Source of the DNA: Chitinophagales bacterium
GTDB taxonomy: Bacteria; Bacteroidota; Bacteroidia; Chitinophagales; Saprospiraceae
NCBI GenBank assembly: GCA_013298845.1
Contig: JAAFJN010000010.1
Location: forward strand, 102,296 to 166,295
Reading direction: 5' to 3'
DNA length: 64,000 nucleotides
Shown in pieces: positions 8,119-17,291 of this stretch; positions within the stretch are counted from its first letter, which is position 1; every line of letters begins with the position of its first letter. The notes beneath the pieces were generated by a model. The model saw nothing but the letters and a program-made list of their open reading frames with translations. It was not told the origin of the DNA and ran no database searches. The translations under genes were made by a program, and so were the position numbers.

Positions 8119-9459
8119 ATGGACGAATTACAATCCCTAATGGATGCAGTCCGGCTCACGCCCGACAATATACCACTCCGAAAATACCTTTGTGGCGAAC
8201 TGCTCCGCCGCCAACGCTGGACGGAAGCCGAAATTGAGATCAAAGACGCACTCAAAATGGCGCCGCACGATATGGAGTTGAAAATTGCGTTGGCTACTGT
8301 TTTTTGTGAACAACAAAAAACCTCCCTCGGCCTTGTTTTGGTGGAAGAATTGGTGTCGCAGCCAGCGCCACCCGCGCGGGTTTGGTTTATTTATGCCAAA
8401 CTTTTGCAACAAGCCCAACAGCCACGAGCGGCTAAAGACGCTTACGAAAAGGCGATTATTATTGATCCGGCCCTCAAAGATGCGTTTTTGGAATCGGAGA
8501 TCAATATGTCTTTGCAAAAAGGCACAACACCCGAACCCTTGCGGGTGCCCGCGCACGGCGATCTCACCGAGGAGGGCAGCGAACGCTTGATTGATGTGGA
8601 ACGTCCCAAAGTGACTTTTGGGGAAGTGGGCGGTATGGATAGCGTGAAAGAAGAAATTCGGTTAAAGATCATTCATCCGCTGCGCCACCCCGAAATATAC
8701 AAGGCTTATGGCAAAAAAATAGGGGGTGGTATCCTGATGTACGGCCCGCCGGGTTGTGGTAAAACCCATTTGGCACGGGCTACCGCCGGTGAAATTAACG
8801 CCAATTTTATCTCCGTGGGCATCAGCGATATTCTGGATATGTGGATTGGCCAAAGCGAAAAAAATCTGCACGCCATTTACGAAAAAGCGCGCAGTATGAA
8901 GCCTTGCGTTTTGTTTTTTGATGAGGTGGATGCGCTGGGTGCTAATCGCTCGGATATGCGTCAAAGTGCCGGCAAACAATTGATTAACCAGTTTTTACAA
9001 GAAATGGATGGCATTGACGGCGATAATGACGGGGTATTGGTGCTCGCTGCCACGAATGCACCCTGGCACCTCGATCCGGCATTCCGCCGACCGGGCCGTT
9101 TTGATCGGGTGATTTTTGTGCCGCCACCGGACGAAAATGCCCGGGTCGCCATTTTGGATATTTTGCTCAAAGACAAACCCGCGCAAAATATTGATCGAAA
9201 AGCAGTGGCGCGCAAAACGCCGGAGTTTTCCGGTGCCGATTTGCAGGCAGTGGTGGATATTGCCATTGAAAACAAATTGGAAGAAGCCATGCGCACGGGT
9301 ACGCCGGTGCCGCTTACCGCTTCCGATTTTGAGTACGCCATCAAAAAGCACAAAGCCACCACCCGCGAGTGGTTTACTACGGCCAAAAATTATGCCCTTT
9401 TTGCGAATGAAGGCGGTAGTTACGATGAAATACTTAACTATTTGAAAATCAAAAAGTAA
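8119..9459 (+). CDS. TPR-AAA+ ATPase fusion
   Basis: A 446-residue protein. Residues 1-130 are TPR-like helices (LRKYLCGELLRRQRW, AKDAYEKAIIIDPALKDAF). A classical AAA module follows: GGMDSVKEEIRLKI (170-183), Walker A GPPGCGKT (209-216), pore loop MWIGQ (241-245), Walker B FFDEVDAL (266-273), second-region RRPGRFD with arginine fingers (323-329), and a C-terminal lid with FSGADLQAVVD. The AAA part is of the VCP/FtsH/spastin class, which unfolds or remodels proteins; there is no protease domain. The TTG upstream is ignored in favour of ATG 8119. It shares a TAATG stop/start with the next TPR membrane gene, so both probably form one complex. Confidence 0.85.
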   Translation: MDELQSLMDAVRLTPDNIPLRKYLCGELLRRQRWTEAEIEIKDALKMAPHDMELKIALATVFCEQQKTSLGLVLVEELVSQPAPPARVWFIYAKLLQQAQQPRAAKDAYEKAIIIDPALKDAFLESEINMSLQKGTTPEPLRVPAHGDLTEEGSERLIDVERPKVTFGEVGGMDSVKEEIRLKIIHPLRHPEIYKAYGKKIGGGILMYGPPGCGKTHLARATAGEINANFISVGISDILDMWIGQSEKNLHAIYEKARSMKPCVLFFDEVDALGANRSDMRQSAGKQLINQFLQEMDGIDGDNDGVLVLAATNAPWHLDPAFRRPGRFDRVIFVPPPDENARVAILDILLKDKPAQNIDRKAVARKTPEFSGADLQAVVDIAIENKLEEAMRTGTPVPLTASDFEYAIKKHKATTREWFTTAKNYALFANEGGSYDEILNYLKIKK

Positions 9460-10745
9460 TGGACAATCAACACTTGATCAGCCGCGCCTTAGTGCTGATA
9501 GAAACCCGCCGATATGCCGATGCGGAACAAATGCTTATCAAAGGGCTGATCGAAAATCCGCAGGATGCGGATGCTTTATCTATATTGGCATTGTGCAGGA
9601 TTGGTCTGGACAAATACGCCGAGGCACTCACACCGGCTCAGCAGGCCGTTGCCATTGCGCCCGATGACCCTTTTGCCCTGACCACCCTTGGACGCGCCTT
9701 GTTTTTTAACAATAAACCCAAAGAAGCCCGCGAATACTTGCATGGTGCGTTGCAAATGGATCCATCTTTCTCGGATGCTTATTTGGTCTTGTCGCAGTTG
9801 GAATTCCACGAAAGAAACTGGGAAATGGCCCTGTACAACGCCGAACGCGGTTTGGAAAACGACCCCGAAGACCAATCCTTGATCAATCTGCGGGCAATGG
9901 CGTTGGTCAAACTCAATAGAAGTGAGGAGGCCGCCGAAACCGTGGATTACGCGCTTTACAATGACCCCGAAGACGGGTACTCGCACACCAATAAGGGGTG
10001 GGTGAATCTGGAACAAGGCAAGTACAATGAGGCAGTAGCATCATTTAGGGAGGCATTGCGCCTCAATCCGAACAACGAATACGCACGCGAGGGGCTGAAA
10101 GACGCCATAAGTGGCAAAAACTGGTTATACCGGGGCCTGTTGAAGTATTTCCTGTTTATGGGCAAGTTGAGCGAGCGCAACCAGTGGGTGGTCATTATTG
10201 GGCTGTACGTGGGTATGCGTTTCTTGCGCACGATTTCGGAAACCAATCCATCATTACAGCCGTTTATTGCGCCGCTGCTCGTGGCGTACCTGGTTTTTGC
10301 TTTGGCCACTTGGATCGGCAAACCTTTGTCCAATTTGTTTTTGCGCCTGCATCCGGTGGGTAAATTTGCCTTGACCGATTACGAAAAAACCATCAGCAAT
10401 ATCACGGGGGTTATGTTTTTTTCCGGTGTATTTGCAATGGTGGCCAGTTGGATGGAGCCAATTGAAGTGCGCAGTTTTAACCTGAGTATGTTTGGGCTTA
10501 CTTTATTTGCCATGTTGGTCCCCATTGGTGGGTTATCTTATGGACGAGCCGGTAAACCAGAGCGGACTTGGTTGTGGCTTTTTGCGGGTTTGATGTTTTT
10601 GATCGGGCCATTGCACATTGCTTACGCTGTTTTTGCGCATCCGTTACCGGTGACGGAGACTTTATTGTTGGCTTTTGCCATTGGTATATTTTTGTATAGT
10701 TGGGTGGTGAATGCGTTTTTGACTTGGGCTTACAAACGGTTTTAG
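9459..10745 (+). CDS. TPR-repeat protein with C-terminal membrane domain
   Basis: A 428-residue protein. About six TPR units cover residues 1-210 (ADAEQMLIKGLIENPQDADAL, AREYLHGALQMDPSFSDAYL, YNEAVASFREALRLNPNNEYA). The remainder has five or so hydrophobic helices (about 240-260, 268-288, 312-332, 340-358, 366-420). Its ATG overlaps the stop of the TPR-AAA+ gene by one base. I infer that it anchors the ATPase, or substrates, at the cytoplasmic membrane. No enzymatic motif is visible. Confidence 0.8.
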   Translation: MDNQHLISRALVLIETRRYADAEQMLIKGLIENPQDADALSILALCRIGLDKYAEALTPAQQAVAIAPDDPFALTTLGRALFFNNKPKEAREYLHGALQMDPSFSDAYLVLSQLEFHERNWEMALYNAERGLENDPEDQSLINLRAMALVKLNRSEEAAETVDYALYNDPEDGYSHTNKGWVNLEQGKYNEAVASFREALRLNPNNEYAREGLKDAISGKNWLYRGLLKYFLFMGKLSERNQWVVIIGLYVGMRFLRTISETNPSLQPFIAPLLVAYLVFALATWIGKPLSNLFLRLHPVGKFALTDYEKTISNITGVMFFSGVFAMVASWMEPIEVRSFNLSMFGLTLFAMLVPIGGLSYGRAGKPERTWLWLFAGLMFLIGPLHIAYAVFAHPLPVTETLLLAFAIGIFLYSWVVNAFLTWAYKRF

Positions 10746-10749
10746 GCTA

Positions 10750-11901
10750 TTACGATGGGGTAGTGCCCGCCAACTGGTTCACCAACGGATTAGCATACAT
10801 CGCCAACAAATACGCCCGGCCTTCGCCTTCGGTATCGTTCACTAATTTGGCGGCTTTGCCCTCCAAGTACGCGGTGCATTGCGCAATTTCTTCCGCGCCA
10901 AACGCCGTTGCTGCGAAATGGGTGCCGTGTAACAAATCGTGGGCAACGCTGTTCACCGCGTGCAGGCGGTAATTGGCGTGAATGGCTTCGTCAATCAACG
11001 CGGCCAGTTTTTCCAATTTTTTCTTGGCGTTGGGTTGTTCGTCCAGGGTGTCTAATTGTTCATGGAGGGTGGGGCAAAACTGAAAATGCACCCGGCCTTT
11101 GGAGCCGTTGAGGCCCAACATCATGTGTTGCACATCCTCTTCAAAGGACTTTTTGTAATCGGGATTGTTCTTTTTGTTCAAAAACTCCTGGGCCATGAGT
11201 GCATCACAGGGGTTGAATTCGTACGAAATGGACACCGGCGTGATGTGCAGCGACCGAACGTATTCTTTCAGGTCGCCTTCGTTACCGAGGCACAACATTT
11301 TGACCAGACCGGTTTGGGTAAGGTCATTGCCGTCTTTGGCGCGGCCTTCGCGTTGGGCAATCCAGATGGAGTCTTGTTTGCCCGCCACCTGATCGTGGAT
11401 ATAATTGGAGAGTTGTACCGAAAATTTGTACAATTCCATGGGTGCGCCGGAGCGTTTGATCACAAAACTTTTGTTTAGGCGGAAAATCAATTCCGAAATC
11501 CGGTGCCGCATCAGGTTATCGCCGATGGCAATTTGGCTGGTATCGAAACCGTTTTCAAACAGGGTTGTATTCAGGTACGCCGAATCGAGTACGATGTCGC
11601 GGTGATTGGAAATAAACAGGTAACGCTCGTCTTTTGACAGGTGCTCCAGGCCGCCCGCCGTGAGCGCAGCAATGCTGTTTTTTTCGATAAATTTGAGGAT
11701 ATTGAGAATAATTAGCCCTTGGAACCCGCGTACATCGTTAATTTTTTCTTTGTATTCCAAAATGGCCTGAAACAAAGGCTCCGGGGTATAGGCTTTTAAC
11801 CCACCCAAAAAGTGCGGATTTCCAAACAGTTCATCCAAATAAGGTTTTACAAGGCTATCGGGCAATTTATAAATGGCGTCTTCCGGCTCAAATGCTGACA
11901 T
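10750..11901 (-). CDS. 1-acyl-glycerol-3-phosphate acyltransferase-like protein (PlsC/PlsB superfamily)
   Basis: A 383-residue protein using ATG 11901; the frame is open upstream but that part has no family features. It carries the acyltransferase HX4D motif as NHRDIVLD and the later block IWIAQREGRAKDG, typical of glycerolipid acyltransferases that move an acyl chain onto (lyso)phosphatidate. There is no obvious transmembrane helix, and residues 1-100 form a helical domain with MSAFEPEDAIYKLPDSL at the start. Role: membrane phospholipid synthesis or remodelling. The exact acceptor is unknown. It converges with the TPR operon, with 4 bp between stops. Confidence 0.8.
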   Translation of the reverse strand: MSAFEPEDAIYKLPDSLVKPYLDELFGNPHFLGGLKAYTPEPLFQAILEYKEKINDVRGFQGLIILNILKFIEKNSIAALTAGGLEHLSKDERYLFISNHRDIVLDSAYLNTTLFENGFDTSQIAIGDNLMRHRISELIFRLNKSFVIKRSGAPMELYKFSVQLSNYIHDQVAGKQDSIWIAQREGRAKDGNDLTQTGLVKMLCLGNEGDLKEYVRSLHITPVSISYEFNPCDALMAQEFLNKKNNPDYKKSFEEDVQHMMLGLNGSKGRVHFQFCPTLHEQLDTLDEQPNAKKKLEKLAALIDEAIHANYRLHAVNSVAHDLLHGTHFAATAFGAEEIAQCTAYLEGKAAKLVNDTEGEGRAYLLAMYANPLVNQLAGTTPS

Positions 11902-12084
11902 AATAAATGATGTGCTTCTACAAAAAGCCGCAAAGGTACGCAAACACTCGGTGGAATTACCAAGGGGAAATGCAATATGAATAAATGTCTTCACCCCCCA
12001 TCCATCCGGCCCTTACCAGTGCGGCCTTAGAAAAATCCCGATTTTGCTCCGTTGGAGGCCGATGAAGCCAAAAACTGTTTGAGC

Positions 12085-12119
12085 CAAAACAAAAAGCCGC
12101 CTTCAGATTTGAAGACGGC
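12085..12119 (-). terminator. intrinsic terminator of the S8 protease gene
   Basis: GCCG-c-CTTCA (12096-12105) pairs with TGAAG-a-CGGC (12110-12119). On the minus strand this is followed by TTTTTGTTTT. It lies about 75 bp after the protease stop codon. Confidence 0.75.
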
Positions 12120-12192
12120 CCGGTCATTTTCGCCTACGGTAATCGTTAAGGATTAAAAGAAGAAATTGATATGATCTAAAACAAGTGTTTGT

Positions 12193-13449
12193 TTAACGCA
12201 CTGCAATGGGATAATTCACCCCCAAATAACTAACATTACCCGAAGATACCGGCGCAGCGTTGCGCAGTTGCATAATACCCGCTACGTGCGGAGTGGCCAT
12301 TGACGTGCCGGTTAAAGTGGCGTAACCGCCGTTCAGATAAGTACTGTACACGCTGGTGCCCGTGGCAATCCAGTCAACCGGCGGACGACCGTAGTTGCTG
12401 CCGTACGTTGGGTCATTGTACCAGGTTTTGTTGCAGCGCATATTGGCTACCGTAAAAATATTGGTTCCGTTGATACATCCCGGCTGGTAATTGGCGGCAT
12501 TGGCGTTGTTGTTGCCCGATGCAATGGCGCAGCGGGTGCCACCAGCCGCCAAAGCATTAATGGCGCTGAGATACCCCGATCCCGTGGCGCAACCCGTGCC
12601 GTAAAAACCACCGAGGCTCATATTACACACGTCACCCGGATAGTCGTAAGTACCAACGTGGTTGATGCCGGACACAATGGTAGAAGTTGCCGAACCACCC
12701 GTGCACGGGAAAACCCGAACGGGCACTACCGATGCACCGGCCGCCACGCCAATAACCCCAATGGTATTATTGATCGCACCGGCAGTTCCGGCAACGTGGG
12801 TACCGTGTCCATTACAATCATCGGCAGTACCGCCCACAAAGGTAGCGGGATAAGGTGCCGTAGTCACAACATTTAAATCAGGGTGGTCCAAATCAATGCC
12901 GGAATCAACAATCCAAATCCAGCGATCAACGTTAGCCGGGGCCGAACCACCGGCATTGGTAATGCCACACGGCGTTGTTTGTGCGTCGCCAACGGCCGGT
13001 TTTTTATCCTCTATCAAAAACGGCGGTAACGTTTCCACCCGGTCGTTTTCGATACTGGCTACTTCCGGGCGACGGCTGATGCGCTCCATGGTAGCGGCAT
13101 CAATGTTGAGCGCGGCGCCCACCTGAAGGGCGGTGTAACGACTAATTACCTGACTTTCAGGAATACCCATTTCTTCCAACCAGTTGTTGAGTTGGGCGGC
13201 CACAACGGCGTTGAAGTTTTCCATTTGCGCGGCTTTTTCGGTTCGGTTTTTTATTTGAGACCAATCCAACCGCTCGCGGGCTGGTGCAATAAAGGAAGGA
13301 TTTAACATCACCAGGTATTGGTTAGGGATAATTTCACCCGCCGAACTTTGCGGGGTGACTGGTGCTAACTCTAATTCGTTGGTTTTGTGCTTGCAAAACG
13401 TGAAGAATAGAATGGATAAAACACTTAGAACGAGAATTTTTTTGTTCAT
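12193..13449 (-). CDS. subtilisin-like S8 serine protease, lipoprotein
   Basis: A 418-residue exported protease. The N-terminal signal ends in a lipobox-like FFTFC with Cys19, so it is probably membrane anchored. Residues about 42-140 resemble an I9-type propeptide (IPNQYLVMLN, ASIENDRVE). Catalytic triad: D182 in IVDSGIDLDHP, H215 in NGHGTHVAGT, S383 in GTSMATPHVAG; oxyanion Asn313 in ASGNNN. No T9SS sorting tail is seen. Single gene with its own terminator. A MITE-like element sits upstream at 13478-13645 and may affect its expression. Substrate unknown. Confidence 0.9.
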   Translation of the reverse strand: MNKKILVLSVLSILFFTFCKHKTNELELAPVTPQSSAGEIIPNQYLVMLNPSFIAPARERLDWSQIKNRTEKAAQMENFNAVVAAQLNNWLEEMGIPESQVISRYTALQVGAALNIDAATMERISRRPEVASIENDRVETLPPFLIEDKKPAVGDAQTTPCGITNAGGSAPANVDRWIWIVDSGIDLDHPDLNVVTTAPYPATFVGGTADDCNGHGTHVAGTAGAINNTIGVIGVAAGASVVPVRVFPCTGGSATSTIVSGINHVGTYDYPGDVCNMSLGGFYGTGCATGSGYLSAINALAAGGTRCAIASGNNNANAANYQPGCINGTNIFTVANMRCNKTWYNDPTYGSNYGRPPVDWIATGTSVYSTYLNGGYATLTGTSMATPHVAGIMQLRNAAPVSSGNVSYLGVNYPIAVR

Positions 13450-13477
13450 TACTAAAATAGTTTGAGCAGGCGAACGA

Positions 13478-13645
13478 TAAGAGCATGTCTAAATTTGCAT
13501 TTCTCGCCGATATGAAAGTCTTTTTTCTCCCTGCGGCGTTTCTTTTTTTCGCCGTAAATAACCCATTACGACTCAAAAAAGGGCCTTGCAGGCAAAAAAA
13601 ATCCAATTCATATCGTCAGAGAATGCAATTTTAGACATGCTCTAA
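13478..13645. mobile_element. MITE-like element with 36-bp terminal inverted repeats and TAA target duplication
   Basis: Arms 13481-13516 and 13607-13642 are inverted repeats, about 30 of 36 matched by eye; both ends begin GAGCATGTCTAAA. The outermost bases are flanked by TAA on each side (13478-13480 and 13643-13645), as expected for a target-site duplication. The roughly 90-bp interior has no convincing gene. It occupies most of the 330-bp gap between the protease and the rRNA methyltransferase. Confidence 0.6.
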
Positions 13646-13782
13646 TGACCGTGCGAATATATACTATGTTTGGCTTTTTTTGGTTTTGCCTCCATAAATA
13701 TTTTTTATTCGGTCAAAAAAATGATTAAACGGTATTTCGTTGTTGTCTTTTTGCAAATATTCGTTCGCCTGGCGCTCAACTT

Positions 13783-14964
13783 TTAGCACACGTGCAATAC
13801 CAACCCTTTTAAATAAGCGCCCTCCGGGTGAAACATACTGACGGGGTGATCGGCCCCTTGGGTCAGGTGTTTTAATACCCTGATTTCGCGTTTTGCCTCA
13901 ATGGCGGCGGCGGCAATTGTATTGTAAAACAATTCACGATCAATGACTTGTGAACACGAAAACGTGAACATAATGCCGTTGGGCGCCACTTTTTCGAAAG
14001 CCAATGCATTGAGCCGTTTGTAACCCTGCACGGCGTTGTGGCGTTTTTCCAAAGACTTGGCAAAGGCCGGAGGATCAACAATCACGACTTCGTGTTTTTG
14101 GTCAATTTCTTTTAAATAATGCATGACATCGGCCGTAATGGATTCGTGATGACCGGTAAATGGTGCATTCAGCGCGATATTTTCATCGGTGAGTTCCATC
14201 GCTTTGGCCGAAATATCCACCGATTGCACGGAGGCGGCTCCGGCCTGAACGGCATAACACGAAAACCCGCCGGTGTAACAAAACGTATTTAGGACCGAAC
14301 GACCGGGGACAAATTCGCGGAGTAATTGGCGGTTGTCCCGCTGATCGAGGAAAAAGCCGGTTTTTTGGCCCGTTACCCAATCAATTTTAAACTTTACGCC
14401 GTTTTCTACCACAATTGCGGATGCTTGAGCCTCGCCTGCCAGCACGCCGTTTTGTTGTTCGGCGGCGTATTTGGGCGGCAATGCTTCGGCACTTTTATCG
14501 TAAATACAGGTGATATCGCCCGCAAATACGTGCAAGAGTGCTTCGGCAATTTGGGCGCGTTGGCGGTGCATCCCGATGCTGTGGCATTGCACCACTGCTG
14601 TACTGCCGTAAATATCAATGATCAACCCCGACAGCCCATCTCCTTCGCCGTGGATGAGCCGGTAGGCATTGGTGTGTACATCTGGCAAGCGGCACCATGC
14701 GCGTACCTGGCGGGCATTGTTGAATTTTTGCTGCCAAAACGCGGTTGTGTTGGGGTCGGCGGCCTCAAAACTCAACAACCGCACCGCGATGCTGCCATTG
14801 TGGTAATGTCCAATGCCCAACAAATTGCCCCAGGCATCGTGCACATGTACCAAATCCCCGTCGTCGGGGTTTCCTTCCATGCGGTGAATGGCACCCGAAA
14901 AAATCCAGGGGTGGCGACGACGCACGGGTTCTTCTTTTCCCTTTTTTAATACAATAGTTGTCAA
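13783..14964 (-). CDS. class I rRNA methyltransferase, RlmI-like (23S rRNA m5C)
   Basis: A 393-residue protein with an N-terminal PUA-like domain (LKKGKEEPVRRRHPWIFSGA, residues 6-25) and a Rossmann SAM-methyltransferase domain: FFLDQRDNRQLL, VLNTFCYTGGFSCYA (motif I), VIVDPPAFAKS (motif IV) and MFTFSCSQ with the candidate catalytic Cys. The family methylates C1962 of 23S rRNA. The conserved N-terminus requires an early start, yet there is no ATG there: the codon at 14964 is TTG. The length fits RlmI (about 396). The exact target base is inferred. Confidence 0.88.
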   Translation of the reverse strand: MTTIVLKKGKEEPVRRRHPWIFSGAIHRMEGNPDDGDLVHVHDAWGNLLGIGHYHNGSIAVRLLSFEAADPNTTAFWQQKFNNARQVRAWCRLPDVHTNAYRLIHGEGDGLSGLIIDIYGSTAVVQCHSIGMHRQRAQIAEALLHVFAGDITCIYDKSAEALPPKYAAEQQNGVLAGEAQASAIVVENGVKFKIDWVTGQKTGFFLDQRDNRQLLREFVPGRSVLNTFCYTGGFSCYAVQAGAASVQSVDISAKAMELTDENIALNAPFTGHHESITADVMHYLKEIDQKHEVVIVDPPAFAKSLEKRHNAVQGYKRLNALAFEKVAPNGIMFTFSCSQVIDRELFYNTIAAAAIEAKREIRVLKHLTQGADHPVSMFHPEGAYLKGLVLHVC

Positions 14965-15059
14965 AATACAGTTGCACTTCTCTTTTTGTCGAAATACGCG
15001 GGCAAAGTTCTATCATTGCGGCGTTTTTAGCGCATTGTTTAAACGTCTAATTTCTCAAC

Positions 15060-16388
15060 ATGAACAAAATACTTGTTTCGCTTCCGGTTTTACTCGTTTT
15101 TATGGCCTGTGCCAGTTCTCAAAAAACAATGAGTACCGGAAAAAACCAAAAAAATCGCCAATTTGAAAACGTCCTGATTGCCGAAGGTAAAAAGGGGGGC
15201 GCACTGGGGCCTTGCGAACCCACGATTTGTATCAACCCGACCAACCCCAACAACGTAGCGGCCGGTGCTATCCTCGATGCCTACTATTGGAGTGAAAATG
15301 GCGGTAAAACCTGGAATGCCAGTCGCCTTAAATCTAAACACGGCGTTTTTGGGGATCCGGTACTCATTGCCGATGCAAAAGGTCATTTTTATTACGCGCA
15401 CCTCAGTGATCCCGAAGGTAAACAATGGGCCGGTGAAAAACTCCTCGACCGCATTGTTATTCAAAAAAGCACCGATGGTGGCAAAACCTGGACTTCGGGT
15501 TCGTATTGCGGCGAAAACCACCCCAAAGACCAGGATAAACACTGGCTTTGCGCCGATCCCAAAACCGGCCATATTTATTGCACCTGGACCGAATTTGACC
15601 TCTATAACAGTAAAGACACGAGCAAAGACCACAGTCGTATTTTGTTTTCTAAAAGCACCGACGGCGGCGAAACCTGGTCAAAAGCCACAAAAATCAACCA
15701 ATTCGACGGTGATTGCCTCGATGACGATAACACCACCGAGGGCGCAGTGCCCACCGTTGGCCCCAATGGTGAAGTGTACGTTTCCTGGGCCTGGAATGAT
15801 AAAATCTGGTTTGATTACTCCCTCGACGGCGGTAAAACCTGGCAGGATAAGGATATTGTTATAGCCGATCAACCGGGCGGCTGGACCTATAACGTATTGG
15901 GGATTTCGCGTTGCAATGGGTTACCCGTTACCGACTGTGACCGTTCCAACGGTTCCCACCGGGGCACCTTGTACGTGAACTGGAGTGATCACCGCAACGG
16001 TGAAGACAATACCGATATTTTTGTGGCCAAAAGCAAAGATGGTGGCAAAACCTGGGGAAAACCCGTGCGGGTGAACGATGATAAAACCCAAAACGAACAG
16101 TTTTTGACCTGGATGACCGTTGATCAAGTTACGGGTTATGTGTATTGCGTTTTTTACGATCGTCGCAATTATGCAGACAAACAAACGGACGTTTATCTGG
16201 CGGTTAGCCGTGACGGTGGCGAAACGTTTGAAAACATGAAAATCAGTAAAGAGCCGTTCGACCCGAGTAAATACGTGTTTTTTGGCGATTACAACCATAT
16301 ATCGGCCCACAATGGCATGGTACGGCCCATTTGGACCCGCCTCCACGAAGGCGTATTGAGCGTTTGGACTGCTTTGATTCAGTTCTAA
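15060..16388 (+). CDS. sialidase/BNR-repeat lipoprotein
   Basis: A 442-residue protein with a lipoprotein signal (LLVFMAC, Cys17). The mature part carries six Asp-box (BNR) motifs spaced along the chain: SENGGKTW, STDGGKTW, STDGGETW, SLDGGKTW, SKDGGKTW and SRDGGETF. These are marks of a six-bladed sialidase-type beta-propeller. The arginine triad of true sialidases is not evident, so it may be a propeller of another function rather than a sialidase. Standalone gene, followed by a strong hairpin at 16394-16436. Confidence 0.8.
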   Translation: MNKILVSLPVLLVFMACASSQKTMSTGKNQKNRQFENVLIAEGKKGGALGPCEPTICINPTNPNNVAAGAILDAYYWSENGGKTWNASRLKSKHGVFGDPVLIADAKGHFYYAHLSDPEGKQWAGEKLLDRIVIQKSTDGGKTWTSGSYCGENHPKDQDKHWLCADPKTGHIYCTWTEFDLYNSKDTSKDHSRILFSKSTDGGETWSKATKINQFDGDCLDDDNTTEGAVPTVGPNGEVYVSWAWNDKIWFDYSLDGGKTWQDKDIVIADQPGGWTYNVLGISRCNGLPVTDCDRSNGSHRGTLYVNWSDHRNGEDNTDIFVAKSKDGGKTWGKPVRVNDDKTQNEQFLTWMTVDQVTGYVYCVFYDRRNYADKQTDVYLAVSRDGGETFENMKISKEPFDPSKYVFFGDYNHISAHNGMVRPIWTRLHEGVLSVWTALIQF

Positions 16389-16393
16389 AACAA

Positions 16394-16436
16394 GTTGCCC
16401 GTCGTAGTGTTTGGTAAAAACGCTGCGACGGGCAAC
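16394..16436. terminator. hairpin between convergent genes
   Basis: GTTGCCCGTCG (16394-16404) pairs with CGACGGGCAAC (16426-16436), and the stem extends inward to about 15 pairs around a 13-nt loop. It lies between the converging BNR and DUF3298 genes. The U tract is weak. Confidence 0.6.
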
Positions 16437-16460
16437 CGTATTATGATAAACAATATTGTA

Positions 16461-17249
16461 CTAAAACCATTTGTTGCGGTCGGCTAATTTGCCCAATTCT
16501 TCCCACGTGATGGTAAATTCCGTGATGCCGTAAGCGTACGCCATAATTTCGTAAGGGTTATACACAAAACTTACGCCTTCTTTTACAATGGCATAATTAA
16601 CCGGGAGGTCAACCGGCGATTCCGGATCAAACAACATTTCTTTTAAGTTATTGAGGGTGCTGTCTTCGGCCTGTTTGGTCATTACAATGTGTTTTTCCAA
16701 CAACGGGCGCAAAGCCGTGGTATCGCTGATGATGTCGGTCAGGTTCAGCACGCGACCGGTTTGCAAGTCATAGGTGGTCAGGACAACGGCGTACATACCG
16801 TGGGCACCACCGTTGTAAGTGGCGTAACTGTACGAAGAAGTAACAAATTTGGGTGATTGCCAGGTAATTTGGCCCGTACCGCTGTCGTAATAACTGGTAC
16901 TGTACGTGGGGTCATCGGCCATCTTTAGTTGTTCGGTCAAATCAGTGCTCAACATGGCAACGGTACTGTCAATGGCCTGGCGCAGGGGCAGTTTGTAATG
17001 ATTTCCGAGTACGGCTTTTTTTAAAGAATCATTGATGGCGACGGTGGCTTGGGCGTTTGGGCCGCCTTCGAATTGCGGAAATTCGACCACAACTTCTACA
17101 CAACTGGAGTCGCGGACGCATTTCCGGACGCTGTCGCGTTGCATGGTAACGCGGAGGTCTTGGCTCACTGGCGCTTTGGGTGTTTCGTTTTTGCAGGCTG
17201 CAATCAGGCTACAGACGGTAAATACAATAAATGTGCGTTGTAAAAACAT
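16461..17249 (-). CDS. DUF3298/DUF4163-type lipoprotein
   Basis: A 262-residue protein with a lipoprotein signal (CSLIAAC, Cys19). The middle has a DUF4163-like strand pattern (VEVVVEFPQFEGG, then ATYNGGAHGMYAVVLTTYDLQTGRVLNL), followed by the DUF3298 ending with VSFVYNPYEIMAYAYGITEFTITWEEL. This family includes the extracellular part of RsiV-like proteins. The protein is probably periplasmic or surface exposed. Function unknown. Transcribed divergently from the CBM9-like gene. Confidence 0.8.
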   Translation of the reverse strand: MFLQRTFIVFTVCSLIAACKNETPKAPVSQDLRVTMQRDSVRKCVRDSSCVEVVVEFPQFEGGPNAQATVAINDSLKKAVLGNHYKLPLRQAIDSTVAMLSTDLTEQLKMADDPTYSTSYYDSGTGQITWQSPKFVTSSYSYATYNGGAHGMYAVVLTTYDLQTGRVLNLTDIISDTTALRPLLEKHIVMTKQAEDSTLNNLKEMLFDPESPVDLPVNYAIVKEGVSFVYNPYEIMAYAYGITEFTITWEELGKLADRNKWF

Positions 17250-17291
17250 AAAATATGAATATGGTGTATTTTTGGCGCAAAATTACACTTT

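Noticed and set aside
13334..13606. Possible 90-aa minus-strand gene upstream of the S8 protease
   Set aside because: It runs through the MITE-like element and into the protease signal-peptide region; composition is not protein-like.
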